From the NCBI GenBank assembly GCA_029867005.1, contig CP123443.1:1364001-1428000 (forward strand): a stretch of DNA of 64,000 nucleotides. The letters run 5' to 3'. Source of the stretch: Candidatus Haliotispira prima (GTDB lineage: Bacteria > Spirochaetota > Spirochaetia > SP-2023). The notes below the pieces were generated by a model. It was not told where the DNA came from and did not search any database. It was given only the letters and a program-made list of their open reading frames with translations. The translations under genes were made by a program, and so were the position numbers. This document shows, in pieces, positions 47,231 through 55,154 of the stretch (position 1 is its first letter; each line of letters begins with the position of its first letter).

Positions 47231-48186
47231 AAAACAAGCAGTTATTCCATTTTCTATCACACGGATCTAACCCTCTTTATTCATTTTTATATCGTCTTTT
47301 ACCTATCTTTTTTCTGTTCACTTTTGGTGTAAGCTTACTCGGCTGTGCTCCGCTGTCCGACACCGATAAAGACCCGGTCCCTCCCGTAAACCCAATCATT
47401 TCCTTTTCTTCTGCCGCTGTGGCCTCTTCTTTGCAATTGGAAATCAGCAGTAATGTCGAACTCGCAAACATCGGCGCGGTTGTTCGCTTGGCTGCGGAAG
47501 CGGCCCCCACCAAGGCGGAAGCTCAGGTCAGTAAAGGTCATGTAAACGTAAGCATACCGGCGGGTGTCACACGAAAAATAAGTATCAGCCAACACTACAG
47601 CAGCATCTTTTCGGACGGAGTTACTCTGGCCGATGTTCTCACCCCCAATACGGCTTACAAGCTCTACCTCTATTTCCCCGCAGAAATTATTACCACAACG
47701 GCAGAAATTACGGGACTGAACATTACCAATGACGAGGCCGCAGTTCCTTTCGCCACGGCTGCCCTACCCGCTGCGGGTGATGCCAAATGGATGGACAGTA
47801 ATGTCAATCAATGGATGAACAGCAATATTATCAACCAATGTGTGGGAAGCATAGATACGTACTATTTTATGCAGGAACAAACGGGTCTGGTGGTGTGTTA
47901 CTATTATGCAAGCTTTAGCCCTATCGCCAATGAAATCGTATATCAAAGTAATGAGGGTCCGTTCCATAATATAGGCTCTTATGAAGGTTCAGGGATAGCA
48001 ACTCCAGCTTCCAATTTTCATTTTGCATACCGGCTCATTTCCGGGTATACATCCAATTCCGCCAATCATTATGCCTATTGGATAGGGGCAGACAAATCGG
48101 ACAAGATAGAAAATAAGATCAGAAGTACAATTACCAGCCCTCTGGGGCTGGGAACAGCATTCGATATTCCCGTAACTCGCCATTAG
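47170..48186 (+). CDS. Variable lipoprotein, copy 2 (out of frame with its leader)
   Basis: Open lipoprotein frame without a standard start before the GTG at 47419. Signal region ...RLLPIFFLFTFGVSLLGC, Cys at 47344; mature part 280 residues. It differs from copy 1 in only a few residues, clustered in the variable block (QSNEGPFHNIGSYEGSG against QNNEGQFHNIGTYQGSG), so one recently copied the other. Its 5' part (leader to signal peptide) instead matches copy 3. This mosaic pattern points to recombination between paralogues. Confidence 0.75.
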   Translation, partial: VHKRYNIQYPISNIQYHTTLENKQLFHFLSHGSNPLYSFLYRLLPIFFLFTFGVSLLGCAPLSDTDKDPVPPVNPIISFSSAAVASSLQLEISSNVELANIGAVVRLAAEAAPTKAEAQVSKGHVNVSIPAGVTRKISISQHYSSIFSDGVTLADVLTPNTAYKLYLYFPAEIITTTAEITGLNITNDEAAVPFATAALPAAGDAKWMDSNVNQWMNSNIINQCVGSIDTYYFMQEQTGLVVCYYYASFSPIANEIVYQSNEGPFHNIGSYEGSGIATPASNFHFAYRLISGYTSNSANHYAYWIGADKSDKIENKIRSTITSPLGLGTAFDIPVTRH

Positions 48187-48223
48187 GGGTTTTTGGGCCA
48201 CCACCCTAGTGTTGGCCCCCCCC

Positions 48224-48252
48224 TTGCCAAATATTCTGAACGAATATACAAT
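48224..48252 (+). promoter_or_regulatory. Promoter of lipoprotein copy 3
   Basis: TTGCCA (48224-48229), 17-base spacer, TACAAT (48247-48252), the only copy with a changed -10. GGAGG at 48273-48277. Confidence 0.75.
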
Positions 48253-48286
48253 AGGCCAAGATTACACTATTTGGAGGCACTTCCCC

Positions 48287-48379
48287 ATGAGACAGCAAAA
48301 AAGACTATTGACCGGTAGGTTCATAAACGGTACAATATCCAATATCCAATATCCAATATCCAATATCACACTACTTTAG
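48287..48379 (+). repeat. Leader frame with AATATCC heptamer array, copy 3
   Basis: Leader ATG at 48287, stop TAG at 48377-48379. Four AATATCC units (48334-48361) plus AATATC. The ATG to lipobox Gly (48490) distance is 203 bases. Confidence 0.85.
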
Positions 48380-49305
48380 AAAACAAGCAGTTATTCCATT
48401 TTCTATCACACGGATCTAATCCTCTTTATTCATTTCTATACCGTCTTTTATCTATCATTTTTCTGTTCACTTTTGGTGTAAGCTTACTCGGCTGTGCTCC
48501 GCTATCCGACACCGATAAAGACCCGGCCCCTCCCGTAAACCCTGTTATTTCTTTTTCCTCCGTCGCTGTGGCCTCTTCTCTGCAATTGGAAATCAGCAGC
48601 AATGTCGAATTGGCAAACATCGGGGCGGTTGTTCGCTTGGCTGCGGAAGCGGCCCCCACCAAGGCGGAAGCCTTGGCCAGTAAAGGTTATGTCAGTGTCA
48701 GCATACCCGCCGATGTTACACGAAAAATCAGCATCAGCCAACACTATACGACCAACTTTGACGATGGCCTTACTCTGGCCGATGTTCTCGCCCCCAATAC
48801 GGCTTACAAACTCCATCTCTATTTCCCCTCAGGCCGTATTACCACAACGGCAGAAATTACGGGACTGAACATTGCCGATGACATGGCCGCAGTCCCTTTC
48901 GCCACCGCTGCCCTACCCGCTGAGGGTGATACCCAATGGCTTAGCAGTAATGGCAGCAAATGTGTGGAAAGCTTAGATAGCTTCTATTTTATGCAGAAAC
49001 AAACGGGTGTGGTGGTGTGTTATAGTTATACAAACTTTACCCCTTTCCAAGTTGAACTTTTCACCAAAGGGGATACGGATCAGTTCGATTTCAGGATTGC
49101 CAGTTATGATGGTACGGTGGTAGATCCCGTTACCGATTTTCATTTTGCATATGAATTCATTTCCGGCTATACATCCAACTCCACAAACCATTATGTCTAT
49201 TGGATAGGGGCAGATAAAACAAAGATCCTACAAAATATCCAAAGCACGACTATTAACGGTGTGGGGCTACAAACAACATTTGGGATTCCCGTGACTCGCC
49301 ATTAG
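48319..49305 (+). CDS. Variable lipoprotein, copy 3 (out of frame with its leader)
   Basis: Open lipoprotein frame; Cys of the lipobox SLLGC at 48493, mature part 270 residues. The constant half carries the alternative segment QHYTTNFDDGLTLADVL instead of QHYSSIFSDGVTL of copies 1 and 2. The first variable block (residues around FTPFQVELFTKGDTDQFDF) resembles copy 7, although copy 7 belongs to the other leader group. It ends IPVTRH. The stop codon is the first element of a 31-bp inverted repeat. Confidence 0.75.
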   Translation, partial: VHKRYNIQYPISNIQYHTTLENKQLFHFLSHGSNPLYSFLYRLLSIIFLFTFGVSLLGCAPLSDTDKDPAPPVNPVISFSSVAVASSLQLEISSNVELANIGAVVRLAAEAAPTKAEALASKGYVSVSIPADVTRKISISQHYTTNFDDGLTLADVLAPNTAYKLHLYFPSGRITTTAEITGLNIADDMAAVPFATAALPAEGDTQWLSSNGSKCVESLDSFYFMQKQTGVVVCYSYTNFTPFQVELFTKGDTDQFDFRIASYDGTVVDPVTDFHFAYEFISGYTSNSTNHYVYWIGADKTKILQNIQSTTINGVGLQTTFGIPVTRH

Positions 49306-49365
49306 GAGATTTGGCAAGGGGGGGCCACCACCCCGGTGGTGGCCCCCCCTTGCCAAATCTCCTAA
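49302..49365. terminator. Perfect 31-bp inverted repeat joining copy 3 stop and copy 4 promoter
   Basis: Arms 49302-49332 and 49335-49365 are exact complements around a two-base centre. The left arm contains the copy 3 stop codon and the right arm contains the TTGCCA -35 box of copy 4 (49350-49355). It probably terminates copy 3; as a cruciform it could also affect copy 4 initiation or recombination. Imperfect versions lie between the other copies. Confidence 0.75.
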
Positions 49366-49378
49366 ACGAATATATAAT
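49350..49378 (+). promoter_or_regulatory. Promoter of lipoprotein copy 4
   Basis: TTGCCA (49350-49355) inside the inverted repeat, 17-base spacer, TATAAT (49373-49378); GGAGG at 49399-49403. Confidence 0.85.
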
Positions 49379-49412
49379 AAGCTAAAATTACACTATTTGG
49401 AGGCACTTCCCC

Positions 49413-49505
49413 ATGAGACAGCAAAAAACACTATTGACCGGTAGGTTCATAAACGGTACAATATCCAATATCCAATATCCAATATCCAATATCACACCAC
49501 TTTAA
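49413..49505 (+). repeat. Leader frame with AATATCC heptamer array, copy 4
   Basis: Leader ATG at 49413, stop TAA at 49503-49505. Four AATATCC units (49460-49487) plus AATATC. The ATG to lipobox Gly (49616) distance is 203 bases. Confidence 0.85.
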
Positions 49506-50437
49506 AAAGTAAGCATTTATTTCTATTTCTATCACATCGTTTTAAACCATTTTATTCCTTCTTATTTCGTCTTTTACCACTACTTTTCTTGCCTATTTTT
49601 GGCGTAACTTTGCTCGGCTGTGTCCCGATCTCGGACACCAATAAAGACCCGGCCCCTCCCGTAAACCCTGTTATTTCTTTTTCCTCCGCCGCTGTGGCCT
49701 CCTCCCTGCAATTGGAAATCAGCAGCAATGTCGAATTGGCAAACATCGGGGCCGTCATTCGCTTAGCTACCGAAGCGGCCCCCACCAAGGCGGAAGCGCA
49801 GGTCAGTAAAGGTCATGTAAACGTAAGCATACCGGCGGGTGTCACACGAAAAATAAGCATCAGTCAGCACTATACGACCAACTTCGACGATGGCCTTACT
49901 CTGGCCGATGTTCTCACCCCCAATACGGCTTACAAACTCTATCTCTATTTTCCCGCAGAAATTATTACCACAACGGCAGAAATTACGGGACTGAACATTA
50001 CCGATGACATGGCCGCAGTCCCTTTCACCACTGCTGCCTTACCCGCTGAGGGTGATGCCAAATGGCTCAACAGTAATGGCAACAGCTACATAGCCAGCTT
50101 AGACAACTTGTACTTTATGCAGGAACAAACAGGTGTCGCCGTGTTCTACTTTTATACAAATTTTATTCCTCTCATCTCTGTATTCACAACTCAAAGTAAG
50201 GATGATACTTTCCCGGCTATAGGTGAATATTCTGTGAATACAGTGAATCCCGCTTCCGGTTTTCATTTTGCATATGGGTCCATCTCCGGGTATATATCTA
50301 ACTCTGCCAACCGTTATAACTATTGGATAGGGGCAGATAAAGTAAAGATTATAGAGAAGACTACCCGTCATACTCTTACTGACTTCTCTACCGGTAAAGA
50401 CATAGGGGTAGTCTTTATCCCCGTGACTCGCCATTAA
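49445..50437 (+). CDS. Variable lipoprotein, copy 4 (out of frame with its leader)
   Basis: Open lipoprotein frame; Cys at 49619 in VTLLGC, mature part 272 residues. It is a clear mosaic: AQVSKGHVNVSIPAGVTRK as in copies 1 and 2, then QHYTTNFDDGL as in copy 3, then AEIITTTAEITGLNIT as in copies 1 and 2, then DDMAAVPF as in copy 3. The variable block (VFTTQSKDDTFPAIGEYSVN) is unique. It ends IPVTRH and closes the first group of four. Confidence 0.75.
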   Translation, partial: VHKRYNIQYPISNIQYHTTLKSKHLFLFLSHRFKPFYSFLFRLLPLLFLPIFGVTLLGCVPISDTNKDPAPPVNPVISFSSAAVASSLQLEISSNVELANIGAVIRLATEAAPTKAEAQVSKGHVNVSIPAGVTRKISISQHYTTNFDDGLTLADVLTPNTAYKLYLYFPAEIITTTAEITGLNITDDMAAVPFTTAALPAEGDAKWLNSNGNSYIASLDNLYFMQEQTGVAVFYFYTNFIPLISVFTTQSKDDTFPAIGEYSVNTVNPASGFHFAYGSISGYISNSANRYNYWIGADKVKIIEKTTRHTLTDFSTGKDIGVVFIPVTRH

Positions 50438-50715
50438 GGATCCATTAATTGTATTTTTTGCTATCGATGTAGTAATATAAAAGCTTATCGGCCATAGCGA
50501 CTCCCAAAGATGTTTTTTCCGACTTTCTATGGCCCTTTGCTTATAACTATAAAATAATAAAAATCACAACGGCGTGCTGTTCTTTCCGCCCCACTTCACC
50601 CTCTGTAATTACATCTGTTATCCCCCCCAACCTTCAGAGTTGGTATCCAATAAGTACAATGGCCGCCAAACTTTTGCTATTGGGGAGGCCTTTTATTAAA
50701 AATAGGGAAAAAGAC

Positions 50716-50745
50716 TTGACAAAACTCGGCAAACTATGTTAGTAT
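50716..50745 (+). promoter_or_regulatory. Candidate promoter for the NHL lipoprotein
   Basis: Exact TTGACA (50716-50721) with TAGTAT (50740-50745) at 18 bases; a perfect TATAAT overlaps three bases later at 21-base spacing. It would give an unusually long ~220-base leader. Confidence 0.5.
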
Positions 50746-50910
50746 AATGCTTATTAATTAAAAGACTAATTTCTTATTTTTATTTGCACTAAAAAAATCA
50801 GATTTCACCATTTCACCATTTTTCTTCCATGCATTAAAGTTTATGACCGGCTTCGGTCAATTGTCATTTTTATATAAAGAATTGATGTAAAAAAAGCAAA
50901 ATATCCGGAC

Positions 50911-50934
50911 TTTGTATACAATTTTGTATACAAA
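50911..50934. promoter_or_regulatory. Tandem palindromes, possible operator
   Basis: TTGTATACAA occurs twice (50912-50921 and 50924-50933), centres 12 bases apart, each a perfect 10-base palindrome. The pair lies 37 bases before the NHL gene start, downstream of the candidate promoter. Spacing near one helical turn suits a dimeric regulator. Confidence 0.5.
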
Positions 50935-50970
50935 GGATTCTACACACTGTCTTAAAAGGAGACCATCAAC

Positions 50971-52173
50971 ATGAAACACCGTATACAGTCATATCTGAAG
51001 ATCGGTCTGACAGTATTCCTGATGGTAGGAATACTGTCTTGCAGCCCTGAGCTCGATGAACCCAGGGATTCTAACAACCCAGACACAGAGAACCCCGGAA
51101 CCGGTGACCCTGACACGGGCAGCCCCGGAACCGGTGACCCCGACACGGGCAGCCCGGGAACCGGTGACCCCGACACAAGCGACCCGACTCCCGGCCCCCC
51201 TGAGCCTCCCAAAACGCTGACAGGAATCATAGTATCCACCCTGGCCGGCTCCGGTACAAACGGATACCTGGATGAGACAGGTACTGTCGCCGAATTTAGT
51301 GGTCCTCGCGGGCTCGCCCTGGACAGTGCGGGAAACCTCTACGTCGCAGATACGAATAATCACAGGGTACGAAAGGTTACCCCGGACGGCGTGGTGACGA
51401 CTCTTGCCGGAAGTACAGGAGGCTACCTGGATGCTACGGGCACTGCGGCAAAGCTCAATTCTCCCCGTGGAATCGCAATAGGACCTGCCGGAAATCTGTA
51501 CGTGACCGGTGCCGGTAATCATAGAATACGGAAAATGACGCTGGCCGGTGTCGTAACGACTGTTGCCGGAGCCGGAACCATCGGAGTCCAAGACGGAACG
51601 GCAAGTTCAGCACAGTTTAATTCTCCGAGCGGAATAGCCGTGGACAGCAGTGGAAACGTTTACGTGGCTGATACCTCCAATGATAAAATACGGAAAATCA
51701 CGCCAGCCGGTATCGTAACGACTGTTGCCGAAGCTGACGCAACGGTATTAGATCAGCCTTTCTCCGTAGCAGCGGACAGCCGTGGAAACGTCTATGTAGC
51801 TGATTCTTATAATCATAAGATCCGGAAGATTACGGCTGGTGGTACGGTAACGACTTTTGCCGGGTCTGCAACCGGTCACGTGGATCGGACAGGCACTGAT
51901 GCAAAATTCAATTACCCTTATGGAGTAGTCCTGGATAGTTCCGACAACGTTTACGTGGCGGATACCGGGAACAACGTGATCCGGAAAATCACACCGGCAG
52001 GTGTCGTAACAACTATTGCCGGGGTCGCCGGAACGTCCGGGTACAAGGACGGAACGGGTGCCGAGGCAGAATTTAAAGGTCCTCGGAGAATAGCCATAGA
52101 TAGCAGCGGAAATCTATACGTGTCTGACTGGGGTAATCATCGGATACGGAAGATCACCTTCGTGTATAGCTAA
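50971..52173 (+). CDS. NHL-repeat beta-propeller lipoprotein
   Basis: 400 residues. The N-terminal signal ends in the lipobox VGILSC (Cys ~26). A Pro/Gly/Asp/Thr linker (~30-85) contains three 10-residue repeats of the PGTGDPDTGS type. From ~88 a six-bladed NHL propeller follows, each blade with the consensus GNLYVADTNNHRVRKVTPDG-VVTTLAG. Such propellers bind proteins, nucleic acid or ligands on the cell surface; the partner is unknown. AGGAG precedes the ATG. It has a terminator downstream and stands alone between lipoprotein groups, without the heptamer leader. Confidence 0.88.
   Translation: MKHRIQSYLKIGLTVFLMVGILSCSPELDEPRDSNNPDTENPGTGDPDTGSPGTGDPDTGSPGTGDPDTSDPTPGPPEPPKTLTGIIVSTLAGSGTNGYLDETGTVAEFSGPRGLALDSAGNLYVADTNNHRVRKVTPDGVVTTLAGSTGGYLDATGTAAKLNSPRGIAIGPAGNLYVTGAGNHRIRKMTLAGVVTTVAGAGTIGVQDGTASSAQFNSPSGIAVDSSGNVYVADTSNDKIRKITPAGIVTTVAEADATVLDQPFSVAADSRGNVYVADSYNHKIRKITAGGTVTTFAGSATGHVDRTGTDAKFNYPYGVVLDSSDNVYVADTGNNVIRKITPAGVVTTIAGVAGTSGYKDGTGAEAEFKGPRRIAIDSSGNLYVSDWGNHRIRKITFVYS
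51091..51180 (+). repeat. In-frame 30-bp minisatellite in the NHL lipoprotein linker
   Basis: Three tandem 30-base units (51091, 51121, 51151), differing at a few bases, encode the 10-residue linker repeat. Unit gain or loss would change linker length without shifting frame. Confidence 0.85.
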
Positions 52174-52180
52174 AAAGAAA

Positions 52181-52216
52181 GAGCCCCCAAAGAAAGAGCC
52201 TTTTCTTTGGGGGCTC
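52181..52216 (+). terminator. Terminator after the NHL lipoprotein
   Basis: Perfect 15-base arms (52181-52195 and 52202-52216) with a six-base loop, seven bases after the stop codon. The 3' tail is C-rich rather than T-rich. Confidence 0.65.
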
Positions 52217-52410
52217 CCCTCCGTTGTCCGTTGTCTACGGTCTCTTAGCCCTTGCTCCCTTGATGATTGCCGGGAAGCAGGGGCCGGGGCTTATTCCATC
52301 GGCATAAACAAACTGTACCTGATTTTCCTAGGACTCCATCTGGTTCCATCGGGGAATTGAAGCTAATCAGAGTCCTCCCCCTTGCCAAAAGCCCTAAAGG
52401 TTCGACAAGC

Positions 52411-52471
52411 TCACCTACCCTTTGGTCTGGCTCACCCTACTCCTTGGTCTAACTCACCTACCCTTTGGTCT
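52411..52471. repeat. Three imperfect ~21-bp direct repeats
   Basis: Units beginning TCACCTACCCTTTGGTCT at 52411 and 52454, with a variant unit (TCACCCTACTCCTTGGTCT) between them at about 52432. They lie in the otherwise featureless 52217-52595 gap. Confidence 0.6.
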
Positions 52472-52595
52472 AATATACGGGGCTAGTCTCTACTGTTCGG
52501 GGAACCTTGAACCACACGAAAGACACGAAAAGTCTAATAGACCTGACTAATCAATTCCCCTCCCTTGGAGGGGCAAGGGGTGGTTTGTGCCCCCC

Positions 52596-52624
52596 TTGCT
52601 AAATATCCTAAACGAATATATAAT
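52596..52624 (+). promoter_or_regulatory. Promoter of lipoprotein copy 5
   Basis: TTGCTA (52596-52601), 17-base spacer, TATAAT (52619-52624); GGAGG at 52645-52649. Confidence 0.8.
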
Positions 52625-52658
52625 AGGCTAAAATTACGATATTCGGAGGCATTTTCCC

Positions 52659-52745
52659 ATGAAACATCGACAAACACTATTGACCGGCACGCCGGTAAAC
52701 AGTAGAATATCCAATATCCAATATCCAATATCCAATATCCAATAA
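52659..52745 (+). repeat. Leader frame with AATATCC heptamer array, copy 5
   Basis: Leader ATG at 52659, stop TAA at 52743-52745. Five exact AATATCC units (52706-52740). A TAG in the lipoprotein frame sits immediately before the array (52703-52705). The ATG to lipobox Gly (52847) distance is 188 bases: different length from copies 1-4 but the same register. The leader of copies 5-8 starts MKHRQTLLTG (MKHGQ in copy 8) rather than M(K/R)QQK. Confidence 0.85.
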
Positions 52746-53671
52746 CATTCAAGAATAGACATTTATTTCAAGATCGAATAACCAGTTCTAAGTCTTTTTA
52801 TCCATTATTTTTATCTCTTTTTATCTTCCTGTCTCTGCTCATTTTTGGCTGTGCTCCGCTGCCCGACACCGGTAAAGACCCGGCCCCCCCCGTAAACCCG
52901 ATCATTTCTTTTTCCTCCGCCGCTGTGGCCTCCTCTCTGCAATTGGAAATCAGCAGTAATGTCGAACTCGCAAACATCGGGGCGGTTGTTCGCTTAGCTG
53001 TGGAAACGGCCCCCACTAAGGCGGAAGCTCTTACCAGTAAAGGTCATGTAAGTGTCAGCATACCCGCTGATGGCACAAGAAAAATCAGCATTAGCCAACA
53101 CTATACGACCAACTTCGACGATGGCCTTACTCTGGCCGATGTTCTCACCCCCAATACAGCTTACAAACTCTACCTCTATTTTCCCGCAGAACTTATCACC
53201 ACAACGGCAAAAATTACGGGGCTAAACATTATCAATGACAAGGCCATAGTCCCTTTCACCACTACGGCCCTGCCCGCTGAGGGTGATGCCAAATGGCTTA
53301 GCAATATTGGCAGCAAATGTGTCGGAAGCTTAGACACATACTATTTTATGCAGGAACAAACAGGTTTCGGAGTGTGCTACTTCTATACAAATTTTAACCC
53401 TCTCGCCGTTGAAATCATAACTCGAAGTAATAATGCGGGTGTCATTCAGATCCATGGCATTGGCAAGTATGATGGTACTTCGGAGGTTCCCGTTGCCGAT
53501 TTTCATTTTACATACGGGTCCATTTCCGGCTATACATCCAACCCCACCAGCAACTATGCCTATTGGGTCGGTGCAGATAAAGAGAGGATCATAGAAGACT
53601 ATCTCAACAGCACGATAATTGATCCTTTGGGGATACCAACAGTATTTAAGATTGCCGTGACCCGCCACTAG
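52706..53671 (+). CDS. Variable lipoprotein, copy 5 (out of frame with its leader)
   Basis: Open lipoprotein frame with signal region ending LSLLIFGC (Cys at 52850), a different signal peptide from copies 1-4. Mature part 273 residues. The constant half is of the QHYTTNFDDGL type. Variable block NPLAVEIITRSNNAGVIQIH; a second short variable block precedes the end, KIAVTRH. First member of group 2, after the NHL gene. Confidence 0.75.
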   Translation, partial: NIQYPISNIQYPITFKNRHLFQDRITSSKSFYPLFLSLFIFLSLLIFGCAPLPDTGKDPAPPVNPIISFSSAAVASSLQLEISSNVELANIGAVVRLAVETAPTKAEALTSKGHVSVSIPADGTRKISISQHYTTNFDDGLTLADVLTPNTAYKLYLYFPAELITTTAKITGLNIINDKAIVPFTTTALPAEGDAKWLSNIGSKCVGSLDTYYFMQEQTGFGVCYFYTNFNPLAVEIITRSNNAGVIQIHGIGKYDGTSEVPVADFHFTYGSISGYTSNPTSNYAYWVGADKERIIEDYLNSTIIDPLGIPTVFKIAVTRH

Positions 53672-53707
53672 ATATTTTGAGGGACCACCACAAACACAAA
53701 CAAACTC

Positions 53708-53747
53708 TCCCGGATTCCCATCAGGAAAATTGGAGGGGAATCCGGGA
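53708..53747. terminator. Hairpin between copy 5 and the truncated lipase
   Basis: 12-base perfect arms (53708-53719 and 53736-53747) with a 16-base loop, in the gap between two converging genes. Confidence 0.5.
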
Positions 53748-53758
53748 AAGCCCGAAGA

Positions 53759-54199
53759 TTAAGACGTAGATTTGAAATCCCATTTCTCTACGGCAGCTAC
53801 GTAATCCGCTATATCATGATCTTCCAGGCAATCGAGTCCGGATTCCCTTAGAGCTTCTACCGCACCATCAATGCAATCTATAAACCTAAACCAAAAACCG
53901 GCTTCCTGCTTCATTTCTTTTTCTTCTGTAATGTACAGATAACTGCCAATATGACTATAGCCCATCAAACGGGCCGGGATTCCGGTAACCATGTCATTGT
54001 TATTATGAAATCTAAAGAATCTTGACTTACATTCCGCATTAAAAATCCGTGCGGTTTCCCTTGTCAAAGCACGTGGCTGACCGAATGTGTACACACTCGT
54101 AAATGGCCTGTCCTCAGCAATAAATCTTGCGGCTGCTATCGTAGCCATAGCTCCGCCCAAACTATGGCCGGTAATGAATTCTCGTAGTATGCTTAGCAT
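53759..54199 (-). pseudogene. Class 3 lipase, N-terminally truncated
   Basis: The 146-residue frame has the nucleophile elbow ITGHSLGGA, FGQPRALT, an Asp in FHNNNDMVTGIP and a His in GYSHIGSYLY, that is the second half of an alpha/beta-hydrolase lipase with all three catalytic residues. Family members have ~100 or more residues before the nucleophile elbow (lid and core strands), which are missing. The first five codons (MLSIL) come from an unrelated DNA segment, a fragment of the small membrane gene described next, so the gene was cut at about 54182. No promoter or ribosome site is apparent. Probably not functional. Confidence 0.65.
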
Positions 54200-54390
54200 A
54201 TTGTCAATTTAAAGGTTTTAGAAAGAGTGATTTGTTTAAAGTCATCATTGATTTGGACCGGACAATTACAGAGCGGAAAGCCGATTTAGACTCTATCTTA
54301 ATTGAAACACAGGTATTGGCAGAATCAAATAAACCAGGCTCAGAGGATGGACTCCGCCTTAGGCTAAAAAGAAACTTGACACAAAAATAA
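54184..54390 (+). pseudogene. Fragment of the small membrane gene (duplicate of 54616-54981)
   Basis: In-frame with the intact gene, this segment repeats its residues ~18-80 (LAYCQFKGFRKSDLFKVIID and onward, ending RLRLK), but lacks the start and first membrane part and ends differently (RNLTQK then TAA). The nucleotide identity is high over ~180 bases. Both ends are breakpoints; the left one also truncates the lipase. Confidence 0.75.
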
Positions 54391-54436
54391 ATATGTTCCA
54401 CACTATATACGACAATCCATCAGAAAGGACTTTACC

Positions 54437-54616
54437 ATGGCTGAAGACAAACAAGATAAAGATTACAGAGAATTTCAAAAAAATCAAAATCATTCTCAAA
54501 CGATTATTAATGATCGATTGGTAGAGCAGATTTGGGCAAAAGCTGATAAGGCAAATACAAAACCTGCGGAAACCGGAACAAGACTCGAACAAGACCCAAA
54601 GCTAAATCCTAAATAG
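54437..54616 (+). CDS. Small charged hypothetical protein (59 aa)
   Basis: 59 codons from the ATG at 54437, with AAGGA upstream. Hydrophilic, Lys/Asp/Gln/Asn-rich, with one amphipathic helix (TIINDRLVEQIWAKADKA). Its TAG stop overlaps the GTG start of the next gene by one base, a sign of real translational coupling despite its small size. Not recognised; the pair may be a two-gene accessory unit. Confidence 0.6.
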   Translation: MAEDKQDKDYREFQKNQNHSQTIINDRLVEQIWAKADKANTKPAETGTRLEQDPKLNPK

Positions 54617-54981
54617 TGTCTACCTCCGATATTATTAGTGTCTGTGCTCTTCTCCTAAATATTGTCGTAGCATGCTTCGCATATCGTCAGCTTAAAGGTC
54701 TTAGAAAGAGTGATTTATTTAAAGTCATCATTGATTTGGACCGGACAATTACAGAGCGGAAAGCCACTTTAGATTCTATATCAATTGAAATACACGTACT
54801 GGCAGAATCAAATAAGCTGAACTCAGAGGATGGACTCCGCCTTAGACTGAAAATGGTCATGGCCGAAGAGGACTATATAAATTGCTTAGAACAACTTGCT
54901 TTCATTATCTTAGAAAAATATTTCACTGAACGCCAAGCCAAAGATCAATATCAAATTCCCCCCTCTTGTCCAATTTCCTAA
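54616..54981 (+). CDS. Small membrane-anchored coiled-coil protein
   Basis: 121 residues from GTG, coupled to the 59-residue gene. One N-terminal membrane helix (IISVCALLLNIVVACFAYRQL) is followed by a charged helical region (RKSDLFKVIIDLDRTITERK ...). The last ~7 residues are encoded by the repeated sequence that carries the -35 region of lipoprotein copy 6, so the original C-terminus was probably replaced when that cassette arrived. Not recognised. A second, broken copy of this gene lies at 54184-54390. Confidence 0.6.
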   Translation: MSTSDIISVCALLLNIVVACFAYRQLKGLRKSDLFKVIIDLDRTITERKATLDSISIEIHVLAESNKLNSEDGLRLRLKMVMAEEDYINCLEQLAFIILEKYFTERQAKDQYQIPPSCPIS

Positions 54982-54994
54982 ACGAATATATAAT
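54966..54994 (+). promoter_or_regulatory. Promoter of lipoprotein copy 6
   Basis: TTGTCC (54966-54971), 17-base spacer, TATAAT (54989-54994); GGAGGAG at 55015-55021. The -35 box overlaps the end of the small membrane gene. Confidence 0.75.
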
Positions 54995-55028
54995 AGGCTA
55001 AAATTACACTATTCGGAGGAGTTTTTCC

Positions 55029-55154
55029 ATGAAACATCGACAAACAATATTGACCGGCACGCCGGTAAACAGTAGAATATCCAATATCCAATATCCAATA
55101 TCCAATATCCAAAAACATTCAAGAATAGACATTTACTTCAAGATCGACTAACCA
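55029..55154 (+). repeat. Leader frame with AATATCC heptamer array, copy 6
   Basis: Leader ATG at 55029. Five AATATCC units (55076-55110), with TAG of the lipoprotein frame just before (55073-55075). The array ends in AAAAAC, not AATAAC, so the leader frame continues to a TAA after GATCGAC (near 55149-55151). ATG to lipobox Gly (55217) is 188 bases. Confidence 0.8.

Larger units (their letters stand above)
50438..50970. other. Non-coding stretch between copy 4 and the NHL lipoprotein
   Basis: 533 bases, AT-rich in the second half. It contains an inverted repeat GGCCATAG/CTATGGCC (50490-50497 and 50527-50534, flanked by AAGC/GCTT), the candidate promoter at 50716-50745 and a pair of palindromes at 50911-50934, described separately. 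No coding frame is supportable. Confidence 0.5.

Noticed and set aside
52267..52452. 61-codon frame in the gap before copy 5
   Set aside because: No ribosome site, low-complexity, and it spans the short direct repeats; not supportable as a gene.
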